From: Thalassia testudinum
Lineage: Eukaryota > Streptophyta > Magnoliopsida > Alismatales > Hydrocharitaceae
DNA: 64,000 bases
Assembly (NCBI GenBank): GCA_037157565.1
Contig: JAZHRO010000013.1
Coordinates: 121,410,001-121,474,000 of the forward strand
Direction of reading: 5' to 3'
The position numbers were made by a program, and so were the translations under genes. Under the pieces are notes generated by a model. That model did no database searches. It was not told the DNA's origin and saw nothing but the letters and a program-made list of their open reading frames with translations. Below are positions 30,510-42,789 of the stretch, in pieces; the stretch's first letter is position 1; each line of letters starts with the position of its first letter.

Positions 30510-32312
30510 TGACTGATCGATCTTTCGCTTTTAAGTCGTTTGTAGTTTAATGTGGTGGAAAAATCGACTAATCAATTTTTAACAAGAAATAACCACTCGT
30601 AGAGGAGCGGGTCGTATCCACAGGGAGGCAATAACGTATTAAAATTCGTGCCACTTAAAAATGTTTGTTTGTAGTAAATTTGTACAAGAACCAAGCCAAG
30701 ATTGCCTTTAGATTAAGGTTTAAGCAAGAAACAATGCTGAAATGGCAATTATGAGAAACTACAGGATATTTTCTGCAATGCAGAGTCAATAGAATATGAT
30801 TAAAATGTGGCAATGGTAGAAAATGTAAATTTTAATTAATGTTTTAATGTAGCAAAACAGGGGAATTTTTCCCCGTTGTCTTGCGCGACGAGGAGCCGAT
30901 GGCCGGGCGCGGGAAGCTCGGAGGAGGTCCCTTGGATCAAGGGCTTCGAATCGGTGGTGGCGGCGAGTCGCGCGGCGGCCGGAGGTGGCCGAACGAGCTC
31001 CGGCGGAGGTGCTGCAGCCGGCAGCTTGCACAGCCTGTTGGCGTGAAGTCCGCCGCTTGCTGCTGCTGCGGGGGTGGCTGCTGCTGCTGCCATGGGCACT
31101 GCTGCGGCTGGCGTGGCAGGAATTCGTCTGCAGGCGCGGGGAAGAGGGGTGCTGCAGGCGGTTCTGCAAGCGCGGCGGAGGGTGCTGCAGCACGGATGGA
31201 GGCTGGCATGCGCTGCGGAGGGTCTGCGGAGGGTGCTGCTGGCGGTTCTGCAGGCGCAGTGGTGAACGGCGTGGACTGCAGGCGCTGTTGGAGGGTGCAG
31301 GCGCGTGGGCGAAGGACTCTGCAGTCGCGAGTGAATGGCGCTTGCAAGTGGCAGGCGCGGGAGGAGGCGTGCTCGGTTGTGCGGGTCTGCAGGCGCGGTT
31401 GGAGGAGGGCGCTGCAGCCGGTGAGTGTGTGGAGATGGCGTGAGCTGCAGGCGCGTGGAGATGGCGAAGGCTGATGGTGGGCGCGGGGAAGATGGCGTGG
31501 GCTGATCTGCAGGAGTGTGCAGGTCTGCAGCCGGTGAGCGGTGGAGGGTGCAGGCGGTCTGGTGGCCGGTTGGAGAGTGCAGGCTGAGGAAGTGGAGGTG
31601 AGCGGGTAACTTCAGACGTCTAGGAAATTTCCCAGACGTCTTAAGTTACTGAGAGGGTGGATAATCAGTAGCTCGGTGGTGGTGGTCTGCGAAGACGGCG
31701 AGGGAGTTGCACGCTAAGGTGCTGACGGTAATGCAGGCGAGCTCCGGATGGCGGTGTGGCCTATCACACCACACGCCCACGGTGGTGGAGACTCGCCGCC
31801 ACGGTAGAGGCCGGCAGTGTGGAGTGGAAGAGAGAGGTTCTCTCTGCACAGTGGTGGGTCGGTGGCGGAGGCCTCCTGAGCTCGGCTGCCTCCCTGCTCC
31901 TTTTGTAGTGGCCTGAACAAGTTTGAAATCAGCTGCCCACCAGATCCACCACATCCGCTCCCCCTTGAATGGCTTCATCACTGCAGCAGCCGGGCGTTGG
32001 AGTGGCAGCCAGCCGTTCTGAAAGAAGAAGAATAAAGAAAATATTGTTAAAATATTAGGGTTATTTATGTACAGACCCTTAACTTCTATGTTAATAAAAA
32101 CAATGTACCTAATTGGTTATCTAATTAGATGAATGCTATTCTAAGCTAATTCTAAATGCACTTAAGATATGAATGCAATGTATGGATTATGTAATTAGAT
32201 TAAAACTATGCATTGATCTATTTACATCCTAATTTATACTAAATAAATGTTAGAATTAATCTAATGTATAGGCACTTAAATACTTAAATAGCCCACAACT
32301 ATGGGCTAATCA
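30510..32312 (-). repeat. F: 5' LTR
   Basis: 1,803 bp, the counterpart of 24,334-26,141. Differences include a shorter GGT microsatellite near 31,675 and scattered substitutions. Long GC-rich frames at 30,786-31,474 lie within the LTR on both strands and are not supported as genes. Confidence 0.93.
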
Positions 32313-32317
32313 ATAAT

Positions 32318-33237
32318 TTTTCTTTATATTGTGGGACTAAAAGTTTGAAAAGAAACCCTAATTCAATTGGGTTCTTAAATAGAAATTTTACTACCAATGA
32401 ATCTGTTTTCAGCTTTTTTTAAGTAGAGGTCCAAACAAAGCAACCAACACCACTACTGTAAGTAAAATAAAATAAGAATTCCAAAAAATATTTTTTTGGG
32501 ACTGTAAGAATTTTTTTGATATAATTTTAGAATTTTTCTTTGTGTTGGTGTCAAAGTCTAGAAATGATACCCAAGGATATTTTGGACTTTTTAGTACCAG
32601 CACTGGCCACCAAAAATTTTTGTGATTTTATGTGATGTGTATAATTTCACAAGTATTACGAAAATATAAATTTCACAAAAATAGAAGACTATAGAAATTC
32701 CTAAAATTCACGGATAGTAGCAAAACAGGGAGATTAGAGGAGATGACCCCTTTGTACTCCATGAATTTTTAAAAATTGTATACAAATCCAATTTCTTTAA
32801 AATTTGGAACAGATGTTCCTCACTTGTTTGGAATTACTAGGTGAAATTTGTAGATTTTAAGAGTCTTGTGGTGTTGGGAATTGATTTTTGAAGTCCGGAC
32901 AGAAGTCTGGACCCAAAAATTAGACTACCAACACTTGAAGTACAGTGGCATTTTAGTGAAGCAATCAAGTAAATAATGAATTTTAATTGTCACCACTTCG
33001 CTTAATTTTAATGTTTATAATCCTAAAATCCAAGTTTAATATTTTTTTGATAGTTTTTTAGAGAATTGTGTGATGAGGTTAAGATTACCAACATGAATTA
33101 ATTCGAGGGAAGAAAAGGTACTTCAAGCTCCAAAATCCCATTTTGTTTCTGCAAAACCTACACACATGAGAGGAAAAGAGACAAGGGGATGAGATCCAAT
33201 TATCAAGCAAGAGAAAGAATCAAAGCAAAGCCGTGCC
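32318..33237 (-). other. A2: 5' part of the leader
   Basis: On the minus strand this aligns with the A1 leader 15.76-16.68 kb, for example the 'ttggaccactacttaa' and 'attcattggtagt' regions and the segment after the primer site. No coding content. Confidence 0.8.
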
Positions 33238-33255
33238 TCCCCGGCAATGGCATCA
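33238..33255 (-). other. A2: diverged primer-binding site
   Basis: Minus-strand TGATGCCATTGCCGGGGA, 5 nt after the LTR end, is the A1 primer site with several substitutions. Confidence 0.8.
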
Positions 33256-33260
33256 ATAAG

Positions 33261-36200
33261 TGATGCGAAAATTTGGTGTGATTTGAAATTAGGGTTTTAA
33301 ATCGTTGTAACACGTCAAATCTCAATCGCTTTTAAATTTATAACCTAGATAGTGGTGGTATCTAGGATCGTCCAAGGAGGTAACTTTTTGCAAAATAGAA
33401 TCTCTTGCTTGAATATGGAAATCACCTTTCTTTTTGTAATTTTTGAATATACAATTTTTATGGTTTTGATTAACAAGGCAATCCCAAAGTTGAAGAGGGA
33501 AAGTGAGTAACACCTATAAGCTAAACATAAGGTGACAAGAATAACCTCTCCCTAAGCTCACTCTAGGCACGTGAAGGCCTAGAGTAATTAGGGGTAGGGA
33601 GTAAAAAAGTGCTTGAAACAAGATAAAAACAAATGAGACAAAAATAGAAAAACAAAGCAAATTGATTTGATGGAATTTGTGTTTTACAAAAACATGTAGA
33701 GGAATGCTTCTACTTGAAATTGAAAGTACAAAAATACTAAAAACATAAATCCTATTGCAAAATTTGGTGAAGAAGAGAGTCTTCTTACTCCAAGCCTAGT
33801 TGCTCCTTGGCTTGAAAAGAAGGTCTCCTTCTCCTTCCTTGAATGGCTCCTCCAAGGTGGATGCTCTCCACCTCAATTGTCTCCTCCAATGGTGTGCGTG
33901 CATCACCCTAGTTTCTCCTCCAATGCTTGGCCATCCTCCTTGATGAAAGCCTGCTCCTCCTCTTGACATGGCACAAGGAGAAGAATGGAGAGGAAGAAGG
34001 CACCAAGGAGGCAAGGGATAGCCTCCTTAATCTTCTTTCTTCGTTCTTCTTCTTGATCGTGGGTTATAGGTGGGATTAGGGTAGAATTAATAATAAAGGA
34101 GAATGAAGACTTAGTGGTGGTTAGGAGGGTTTTTATAGAGGTGGACAATGGTTGTTGGCGTGGGGATTATGTGTAGGGATAGGATGGGTTCTAGGAGGTG
34201 GTTAGGTGATCCTATGGTGGAGGGTGTTTGGCGCCACCTTAAGGGATGTGGTGATGGTGGTTATGGTGGTGGAGAGTGATAACTCTGGATTCGATGATGA
34301 TAATTCCATCAACAAGGGATCATCTTGAGGATATATGTGCACAAATAACATACTATAATGGCCATGGGAGCACTACATGCATTGTGAATTAAGATTGCTT
34401 GTAAATCAATGTTTAATGGCCATGTATACAAGTTCATGTTGAAATAGGCCTCAGATGAGCAATCAAACCACATGGATGGATCCAGTTCAACGAATGGAGT
34501 CCAATGGACTCAAAATCGCCTAAATCCGACATCCGGAGCACTCACAACAAGCCCAAGAAGTCATGACTGTTGATCCTCTGATATAAGGTTCAACAGCCAC
34601 GAGGCCACCATGTGTCGCGCATCCACACCATCAGCCGCCATGCCCGCACCCGACCTCGCTTCATCAGGAGCATTTTAAACTATCCGATCCTTAGATCGGA
34701 TGGGTGAGGATCCGCAAAGGCTCACCCTCCATTGCACCCAAAGAGCCTCCAACATGGAATTCTGACCGTTGGATTTCCATCCAACAATCGACGTCAACCA
34801 CACCTAACCTCGCCTCCGCAACGATCTAGGAAGGCAGCGCAGTAGGTGAAGCCTTACACTTGCAAGTAGCGGCGGGCGTTCGAAACCCCGCGCACTGCCA
34901 AATTGCATCCTCATGAAGGTGCGGCTGATTACAACCGTAGATGTGGGTGCGGACGGCGTGGATGGTATCCACGCGGCACCTCCGGATGCAAGCAAGCGCA
35001 GATGCTCGTGAGGTGCAATCTAAGTGCCCGGTCATGCGTAATCCCAGCCATTGAAGAGCGATCAGGCAGTTAGCATTCTTCATCGCAAGAGGGTGCACAC
35101 CCACGGGTGCCTAGGACGACGTGGCACACCGTCAGCTATTTGATGGCGATCCGCGCCTCGGATCCGATAGTTGAGGACGTGCAGGAGTGGATTTAAGGAA
35201 GAAGCACGTGCGTGTGCTTGGACCGGTAGACGAGGGGCTTCACCAACAATCTAGAATGGGTTCAGCGACGTCCTAGACTTCGCTGAAACCCCTGCCTGAT
35301 TTAGAAACCCCTTCTTCTCGATGAAAAGCCCCATACCCCTCCATTCGTCTCCATCTCTTAGCATTCAATTCTCATTCACTCTCCATGCAATATTAGCCCT
35401 CTCCTAGCTCCACTAAACACTCCATATCTGCCCCCGGAGTTGTCGAGCTACCAACGAAGCCCTCCTCCATCGCCATGGCAAACTCGCCTCCTCCTCACAC
35501 TCTCTTTTACTCTAGTTTTATGTTGCACCATTTTAAGCTTTCATCTATTGTTGTATTTGTAAATGATCTCTAATTGCATGCTATATGTTGATGTTCCTTC
35601 CATATCATAGTTCACATCTCCCTAAGTGATTGTCATGTTTTAAATGCAAGCTCTAACCCTACTCTCTATCTCTTTCTCTCTCTGTCTCTCTCTTTCACTC
35701 TCATTTTCGCAAGCAAACCATGCTACCATTTTGTGACACATAAAGCAACTAAAACTAATCTAATTTCACGCCTCACTGAGATCGACACTTGGACTCACAA
35801 ATCCATATCTTAATTTAAAATCGATGACACGAGCGCATGCTACAATGACATAATTAAACCAACGCGTTCCGCATGCGTCAGAGAGGCACCATATGTTGGC
35901 GCCACCATGGAGAGGTGCCATGGTTTTGGCGCTAACTATGGGGGCTTCAAGGTGGGTATGGGAATGGTGGATATGGGTTGTAGGGGTAAGTGTAAGGTGG
36001 TAATGAAGGGGGCTTTGGAGGGAAAAAGTGGTGCCAAATTGGGGGTAGTTATAGGTGGTTTTGGTGTGACTTTGTGGTGTCTTTTGGAGGTAGTGGTTGG
36101 GTTAGGTTGGTGCCAAGGTGAGGTGGAAGTAGGGTTAGCTTATGTGGAGCTTAGGTGGGTTTACTTGATGGAGCTACTTAGCTAGGAATTAGGGTTAGGT

Positions 36201-37111
36201 AGGGTGGATGGTGGATGGCCAAGGAGTTGCATAGCTAAGCTAAGCTAGCTTAGCTAATAGATGAGCAGGGTAAGAAGAAGGAGCTAAGATTTTGAGAAGA
36301 GGAGCTAAAGGAAAGCTATTTGGAGCTGCATAGGAGCTGCTGGCTGCTGAAGAGAATAGCAAGGAGCTACTTTAGCTAGCTTAGCTTGCTAGTTCTTTGC
36401 TAGCTGCTAAGCCAAACTCAAGTAAGCTAGCTTCTGCTATGATATGCTAAGGTGAGCTGGGTCTGAACTTCTCAAAGAGGACCTAGCTAACTGAAGTAGC
36501 TAAGGTAGCTTAGCCCAACTAAGTTGAGCTAAGTGGAGACCCCGGGAGCTGGACTTGAGCTGGCCTGAGCTAGGATGAATTCATCTTCAGTTGTTTTGAG
36601 TTGAGTAGAGCTGGAGGTAGCCAGGTCTGAGCTGAGGTGGACTCCAGTCAACTTAGCTGAGCTAGCTAGAGCTCCTAGTGAACTGATGGAAGTTGAGATG
36701 AGCCAGACTCAACTAAGTTGAGCTGGATATGAGCTAACTTGTGCTAGGGTGAGCTGAGATTAAGCTATCTTGAGCTACCATTCAACTGAAATGAGTTGAA
36801 TGGAGCTAGGATGAGCTAACCCTAGCTCAAGTGAGCTGGTATCCAACTATGATGAGCTAGATTAGGCTGAGTCCTAGCTGGTTTGAGCTTATTCTTCACC
36901 AGTTGCCTTCCTGAGTGCTAGGGTTCTAGGGATTTGATTATCTGTTTAACCCTAACACTGAAACAAACACATCAAAAACACAATAAAATGTGTAATGCAT
37001 GCCTAACCTAATTTATGCCTAATGCAGCCTAAAAACCCATTCACGGAGTTAAAATCCTAAGAGCTAGATCTATTTTAAGGCATAAGAATGATGATAAACT
37101 GGCATTTATCA
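33261..37111 (-). mobile_element. A2: 5' LTR, interrupted by solo LTR C1
   Basis: The minus-strand LTR starts at 37,111 with TGATAAATGCCAGTTTATCA and ends at 33,261 (TTTCGCATCA). Without the C1 insertion and its duplication it is about 2,242 bp, close to the 2,263 bp of A1. The AGCT array is at about 36.2-36.9 kb, and GGCGCC/GGCGCT sites flank the C1 insertion. To the right, Tat-type sequence of element G begins at once. Confidence 0.9.
34277..35880 (+). mobile_element. C1: solo LTR
   Basis: 1,604 bp from TGATAACTC to GCATGCGTCA, flanked on both sides by GAGAG (34,272-34,276 and 35,881-35,885). It is related to the C2 5' LTR throughout: 'cctcagatgagcaatc', 'gacatccggagc' and the pre-promoter hairpin (TTCAGCGA at 35,261, TCGCTGAA at 35,280). 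A solo LTR results from recombination between two LTRs, with loss of the interior. Short frames inside are not genes. Confidence 0.92.
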
Positions 37112-39821
37112 ACTCCTGGCAGGTCATTGGCTAACCAAGCGAAAATGTCCACATTAGCCCTTCGCAGTAAGAGTAGCTTGTGTACTTTGTTTGTAGATAG
37201 CTCGATCCTTAGGTGAAGTAGCTTATCAGTTGCATTAGGGTACAACTGAATGGCCATGGTTGAAAAACTAGGCTTCATCTCCTACGTAGGCGACTGAGTA
37301 GGGGGTTTGTCCTCTTGCAAGGTGTGGACTAAATTTCTCTTTTTCCCCCTTTTGTGAGGTTAGGGGGGGGGGACTCTCTCCATCGAGCACTCAAGCTCAA
37401 TGCGTAGCAATTCCCAACTGGTGGACTGGTCTTCGTGGATAATCCTGATTCCATGTGGGGTGTGGAAAAGTATGAACTAAAAGTAAGAGAAGGAGATCAC
37501 CCGAAAAGCATGAGTTGTGGAGCGGCCGATGATACTGTCAAAGGCCACTATCAGCCTTGCCACTATGAAAGTAGTCGTCCTGTTGAAGTGTTTATCTCTA
37601 TCGTACAACAAACCAGCAGACTGATTTCTCCTTTGGGCATCACTTTATGATTCCCAAACCCTACCACCGGTAAGGTTGACGGGGACAAGTGTTCCTTGCC
37701 GAGACCCAGCTATGTGAGGGTCTTAAGGAAGAGGACATCCACAATGTTACCCTTATCTACAAGGAGACGGGGTTGTTAACGCCCGGCTAGGAGAACTATT
37801 ACTAACATTGGATTTGTGTGGTCTGCCAAGTTTGGCAAGGAGGAGAAGAGTCTTGAGGCGACTTGCTTGACAAAACTCCTCTCTCCCATTGCAAAGTGGG
37901 ATACACCTCCCAAGTGGCCATCTCGGGAACAGGTGCCACAATGACTCCAAAGATTACATCTACCTATCCTTCAGCCGAGTGTTGGGGAAATAGGGTCGGT
38001 TGGGGTGACAAGGCCCCAGCCGCTTAATTTTCCAACTATCCAGCCTTGAGTGCTGCCATAGCCTGGTGGTGATACTCCTCAAGCGGGAGCTCCTCCGGGA
38101 TCTTCTACTGGGCCCCCAAGGGCCTAGTCTCCATCAACCCTTACTCCAGGAGGGATATTACCTAGACTCCCTAGAGCTGCTGGAGCTTCTCCCGATGGTA
38201 GTCTTCGAGACCCTCCATGGGGTGTTTCCCCTTGTCTTGGCCTTCATTTCGTTTGACGAAATGGGCCAGGTTGCTATGCTGAATTTGAGACTCGATCTGG
38301 TCGCGTAGATCATGTCAATCTTCCGTGGTGTTCCCCGGGCCTGATAGTATTTGCAATAAGGCCCAGTCTTTGACTTCATCTTTGGGGGCTTTGGTGGGGG
38401 AAGCAAGTCTTTATCAGTGGACCACATCTCTACTAGGACATCCGCCTGATTCACAGCCATGGGAGTGTATTCTTTATAGGTGTCTTGCTTGGGTTGGCAA
38501 TGACTGTTGGGCCGGTTCCTATTGAGCTAGTCCCTCAAATCTGGGAAGTTCCCCTTTTGCTTATTGAGGTGGTGGCCATTCTTGGCTAGTATCAGTGCCG
38601 CCTCGGTTGGGATCCTCCTTGCCTTGGGTGAGTCACGATCTTCATAGTGTCCATCCGCCAGGCAACTTTGGGAGGTGAAGGAATCATCCTGTTCGGCAAA
38701 CTTAGTGACACAATCCTAGAGCTTCGCCATGTCCCTTGGAGGTAAATTGTCAATGTTATACCAGAACCTCTAAGTCAGTAAGCCTGACTTGAAGTGCTGG
38801 ATAGATATAGCATTGTGAGGATGCTTGCATTTAAAATATTGAGTCTTGAATCGGTCCAGATAGGACTGGAAAGACTCCAACTTCCTCTGTCGAATTTCTG
38901 ACAGCCTCTCAAGGTTGTCCCTAATCTGCTGTTGATCGACAAAATATTAACAAAACTTGTCGGCCAACTCCTGGAAGCACATGATTTGGTCTGCCGGCAG
39001 TTCATTAAACCACTCATTGGCCATCCCAGACAAGTAGGATGGGAACACTCAGCAAAGAACTCCATTTGGACACATGGACCAGCATCATTTTCTTGTAACT
39101 CCCCACGAAGCTGTTATGGTTGGATGTCCCATCGTATTGAGCTAAAATGGGCTGCTTGAATGTCTCGGGGAGCAAAGCGGTCATCACTTCCTCCGAGAAG
39201 GGGTATGTGGTTATGTACACTCGAGGCCTCATGCCTCTCATGGCCTAGGTGACCTGGCGGAGGATCTCAGGGATCGAAGCTCCACCGTTGGTCACCATTG
39301 GATGAGCCTCTAAATCCCGTAGAGGCAGGAGAGGGGCCTTTGGCGGGCTAGGAAGGATCTCACCCTTTTGGTTACTAAGCTCGTGCTTCATATTTTCGAT
39401 CTATTCACGCAGGTGGGTGTTTTCTTCTTTTATCACGCGACGCCACTTTAGCTGGTCATCGGTGGAGCTGGAACTCTGGGGCTCTTCTGCCCGGTCCTTT
39501 ATCAGTCGAATCTCTTGTAGTTGCTCAGCCACCAACTGTTGCTCGGCCCTTAGGGCCACTAGCTTAACCTCGTACTTGTCCTCCTTTGCTTGCATATCGA
39601 GGAAAGCATCCTTCAGAGGAAGCTCCTAGTGGAGAGGCTCCTAAGGCATACTTAGTGGCCGTACCTCCTTGCCTTGCTTAGCCTAGGGGGCTGCCGGCAT
39701 GTCTTTGACATGGTAACTCTGGATTCCACCAAGCCAAGTTTGTTTGGGTTAGCACGAGAGGAGTGGCTCGTAAAGGAGCCATAATAGGAGGAATGGAGTA
39801 GAGAAACGTAACACTGCACGT
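37112..39821 (-). pseudogene. G: decayed gag-protease region of a Tat-type Ty3/Gypsy element
   Basis: Minus-strand order from 39.8 kb downward: a Lys/Glu-rich coiled coil (39.60-39.40 kb, EEQQL-type heptads), the Gag core (PETFKQPILAQYDGTSNHNSF near 39.15 kb; ELADKFCQYF and QRKLESFQSYLDRFK near 38.9 kb), a KYYQARG remnant near 38.35 kb where Tat elements have their zinc-finger-like segment, a protease remnant near 37.73 kb with VDKG where an active D-x-G-S is expected, and the RANVDIFAWLANDLPGVD linker that precedes RT (37.2-37.1 kb). Many stops and frameshifts interrupt it. A2 inserted right after the linker; RT and the rest are not found in this window. Confidence 0.8.
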
Positions 39822-39840
39822 TTCCAACAGACGATGTCAA
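39822..39840 (-). other. G: primer-binding site remnant
   Basis: Minus-strand TTGACATCGTCTGTTGGAA next to the LTR end resembles the TGGCGCCGTCTGTGGGAA site common in Tat-type elements. Confidence 0.6.
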
Positions 39841-39841
39841 T

Positions 39842-40760
39842 TGATCGAGGCCCTAAGAATAGGAACCTCGAATCAACGAACAATCATAGAGAAATACACG
39901 CATGAGGTTTGATAACTCAATTCCACCAGAGAAAAGGTGTATGTCTAGGGGGAGGATGTTACTCTCAATATGCACTAGTATTCGAGTGATACACTCTCTG
40001 TTTCTCTCTCTGCTTGCATAAAAAATAAAAGCTAGCCTACCCTTAGTATTTATAGGATAGACTTCCCTCGATTGCCAACCTCTTTTTCTGTTTCCACAAT
40101 CTCAGGATTCTTGCTAAAAATAATATGTTGTGTAGTAATCGACAGGCGATCATAAGTCTATTCTATATTTTACACGATTCCTTCTCAGTGGCGGTAACAA
40201 ATCTGTCGGTTGGTAGTTTTCTAGACCTAGAACAACTCGTCATTATGGAAAGTATACGGATCTGGGTAAACGAGTCCACCTTGAGGTGTCGAGTTTCGCT
40301 ATTTACTAGGCAATCGGATCCTCTACATGACCTATATCGTTGAGTGATTTTTCTCCTCTCATCACATTCATATATCATAATATTAAAAAATTATATATTA
40401 ATATCATATCAACATAGCAATTATTTTTATCCCACTGATTATCCCATCTCTCTGACAAATACTCTTTCCAAATTATCATTCTCTTATTCTATCATGAGAT
40501 AGGATTGATCCATTGCAACGTAAAGGTCAATACATCGGCACCCATTACATGTGGACATCTACATGCAATGAACACATCCGTCGCAGCCCATTTCTTTCTC
40601 TAAATCCGGCAATTTCAACTTCCGATAATTTCGAGGTAAGGAAAGAAACAGAGAAGCAAACAGAAAAGGACGAAGAGGAGGAAAATCGCCGAGGTTTGGT
40701 CCCACCCACGGGAATCACACCGTGGACTTCTATTTCTTGAATGTTTATCTTTACCAAATA
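39842..40760 (-). mobile_element. G: 5' LTR (upper boundary uncertain)
   Basis: The minus-strand LTR ends at 39,842 (CCTCGATCA) next to the primer site. A TATA box (TATAAATA, minus) is at 40,047-40,054, with sequence downstream typical of a transcribed leader. U3 extends above 40.1 kb, but I could not find its TG start, so 40,760 is only an estimate. Confidence 0.5.
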
Positions 40761-42462
40761 AACTTGCTGATCTACATTATTCGTGGCGCTTAATTTTTTT
40801 AAAATATTGATTGAAATTCCATGTTCAAGAAAGTCATCTAATTCTTTGGACTAAAATATTTAAATTCTGGGTTGGTGGAAGACCGGCTATTTTCTACCTC
40901 AATTTCTGTACCGTCGTTGCGTAGAAAATATAATAATGTATTGCAATGCATAATTAAGATATCTTTAAAATGCATAACTAAGATATCTTGGATGGTCCCG
41001 CCCAAATCAACATCGCATTTTTTTGCACTCAAATTTTATTTTTGTTTCCTTTTATAAATTGAATTCACATCCGTCCTCTTAGAATCCAAATCTCATTATG
41101 AAACTAAAGATACGAAAATCTTCACGAAGAAAGATAACCTAGAGAATTAATGGTTATAAGTCTTGATATATAACGTGGCTAACCATTGCAAATTGATTGG
41201 TGCATGTGTATCCATATCACCATATAAATTGGTAGAATGATAATTGCAATAAACCCCATATGCTTATGTATTAATGTCATAAATATCAATAATAAAAGTA
41301 TTACGTTAAAATTCCCTCCCTTCGAATGCTAAAACGATACTTGGGACTTTGATCCGTACTTTGGTGGCCCGCTTGATCGGGCTATCCCCGTGTCTTTGTT
41401 CAAGAAGACCTTGAGTTTCGACTTTCTAAAGGAGTCCACGTACTTAATTAAATAAAAATCATTTATAACATAATAATTAGGGATGAGAATGGATTTGATA
41501 TCCAACGATCATATTTGCATATGGATACGAAAAACAAATTCAAAATTTTGTCAGAACACCTAAATTTAAATCAAATCAGATCAGAATCCAGATTCGAAAA
41601 TCCAATAAGATTAAACCTATATATGTTGTTTATTTTAATTGCTTTTATGTATATTATTATTTTAGATATCGTAGGACTCAAACAGATTGTATTTCTTAAC
41701 AACAATTCACACTTTGATTTAGACTTTTGTATATTTAAAACTTGAAAGCGATCTTAAGTGGTAAATATATTTATGGCTGGATTGAAACTTTTAACATCTC
41801 CACACTTTATCTAATATTTATCTATATTAATTTTACCTTAAATTAATATCTAACCTATATTCCTAAGTTGGGGTTTGAGAGAACCTGCTAATTATTTTGG
41901 ATAGTAAATTTGATTACCGATAACCAATAAAAAAAAATTTTAAGTTGGGAGGTAAATGTAATGATTTTTACTTAAGGAATTTTCTACTCTAAATGTTTGT
42001 ATATCACGTTAGATTGATTTTGTTATGTCATTTCTTTTGAATACTCAATTTTACTAATGATCCCATGGTCATTTACAAAATTCATGCTCAGTTTGTGTTA
42101 GTTTCGTAGCAATTACTATATAATTGCATTAGATTAGGACCTTATGCATATTTGTGTATTTAGATAGAATTGCATAAATAAGGGTTGATCTTGTATCACT
42201 AAGTTTATTCTTTTATTAAATGCTTAATTAGTTGTGATTTCAATGCAACAAGGTGGAATGCAAGAAAAAATACAAGAGAGAGAGAGGCATTGAGAAAATC
42301 ACATTCATCTCTAAGAACCTATATTAGCACTTGCCCAACTTAATCCCATTTTACATATCTCTCTCTCTCTCCTCAAAATTTAATTTCTCCTTGCCTTGGA
42401 CCTCTCCCTAAATTTACTCCTAATATCACTCAACCCCCTCTCTCTAGGATGGACAAAAGAGA
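40761..42462. other. AT-rich intergenic stretch without recognised genes
   Basis: No transposon domain or RNA gene is visible. A coding-like stub is listed separately at 41,333-41,455. Around 41,480-41,640 repeated 'gatatcc' and 'aatcagatc' phrases recall degraded repeats of unknown class. A CT-rich patch lies at 42,358-42,372. Confidence 0.4.
41333..41455 (+). other. Unidentified coding-like 40-codon stub ending in TAA
   Basis: The frame begins right after an in-frame TAA and reads NDTWDFDPYFGGPLDRAIPV, then ends ...KKTLSFDFLKESTYLIK and a stop. The amino-acid make-up is more protein-like than its AT-rich surroundings. There is no ATG and no obvious splice acceptor just before it. It may be the tail of a lost gene or a captured exon, or chance; I do not recognise it. 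Confidence 0.25.
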
Positions 42463-42669
42463 TCTAGGAAGGACGAGAGGGGAGAAGAAGCAAGGAGAGG
42501 AGGTATGCTTTCTTGGATTTCTTAGAGCTTCTGTAAGGGACTTCAATCCTTCTTTTATAGGCCCATTCCTTGACCTCATTTGCCCCCATAAACCCTAACC
42601 GCCTATCCGCCATTTTTGCTAACACGATGTTGGTTGTGGATTGACCAGGTTTAGACGACCACTTGGTCA
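42463..42669 (-). repeat. H: 3' LTR
   Basis: Begins (minus) TGACCAAGTGGTC at 42,669 after a gcgggaataga purine tract. It aligns over its length with 47,856-48,058. Confidence 0.8.
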
Positions 42670-42789
42670 TCTATTCCCGCAACTAACATCTCTTACTTGA
42701 CCGATGTGGTCATACTACTCTCCTACTATTTGCAGGGTATCTATATTTCCTAGGGATGTTATAAGAAGCTCATTATTCATAAATACCTC

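Larger units (their letters stand above)
24334..32312 (-). mobile_element. F: non-autonomous LTR retrotransposon with an unfamiliar protein
   Basis: A 7,979-bp minus-strand element flanked by ATAAT (24,329-24,333 and 32,313-32,317). Its LTRs (30,510-32,312 and 24,334-26,141) differ by several substitutions and small indels, so it is older than A1. It has a tRNA-Asp primer site, an internal region with one broken long frame and a polypurine tract. No gag core, protease, RT or integrase motif is visible. It sits in the A2 leader, 285 bp from A1. Confidence 0.92.
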
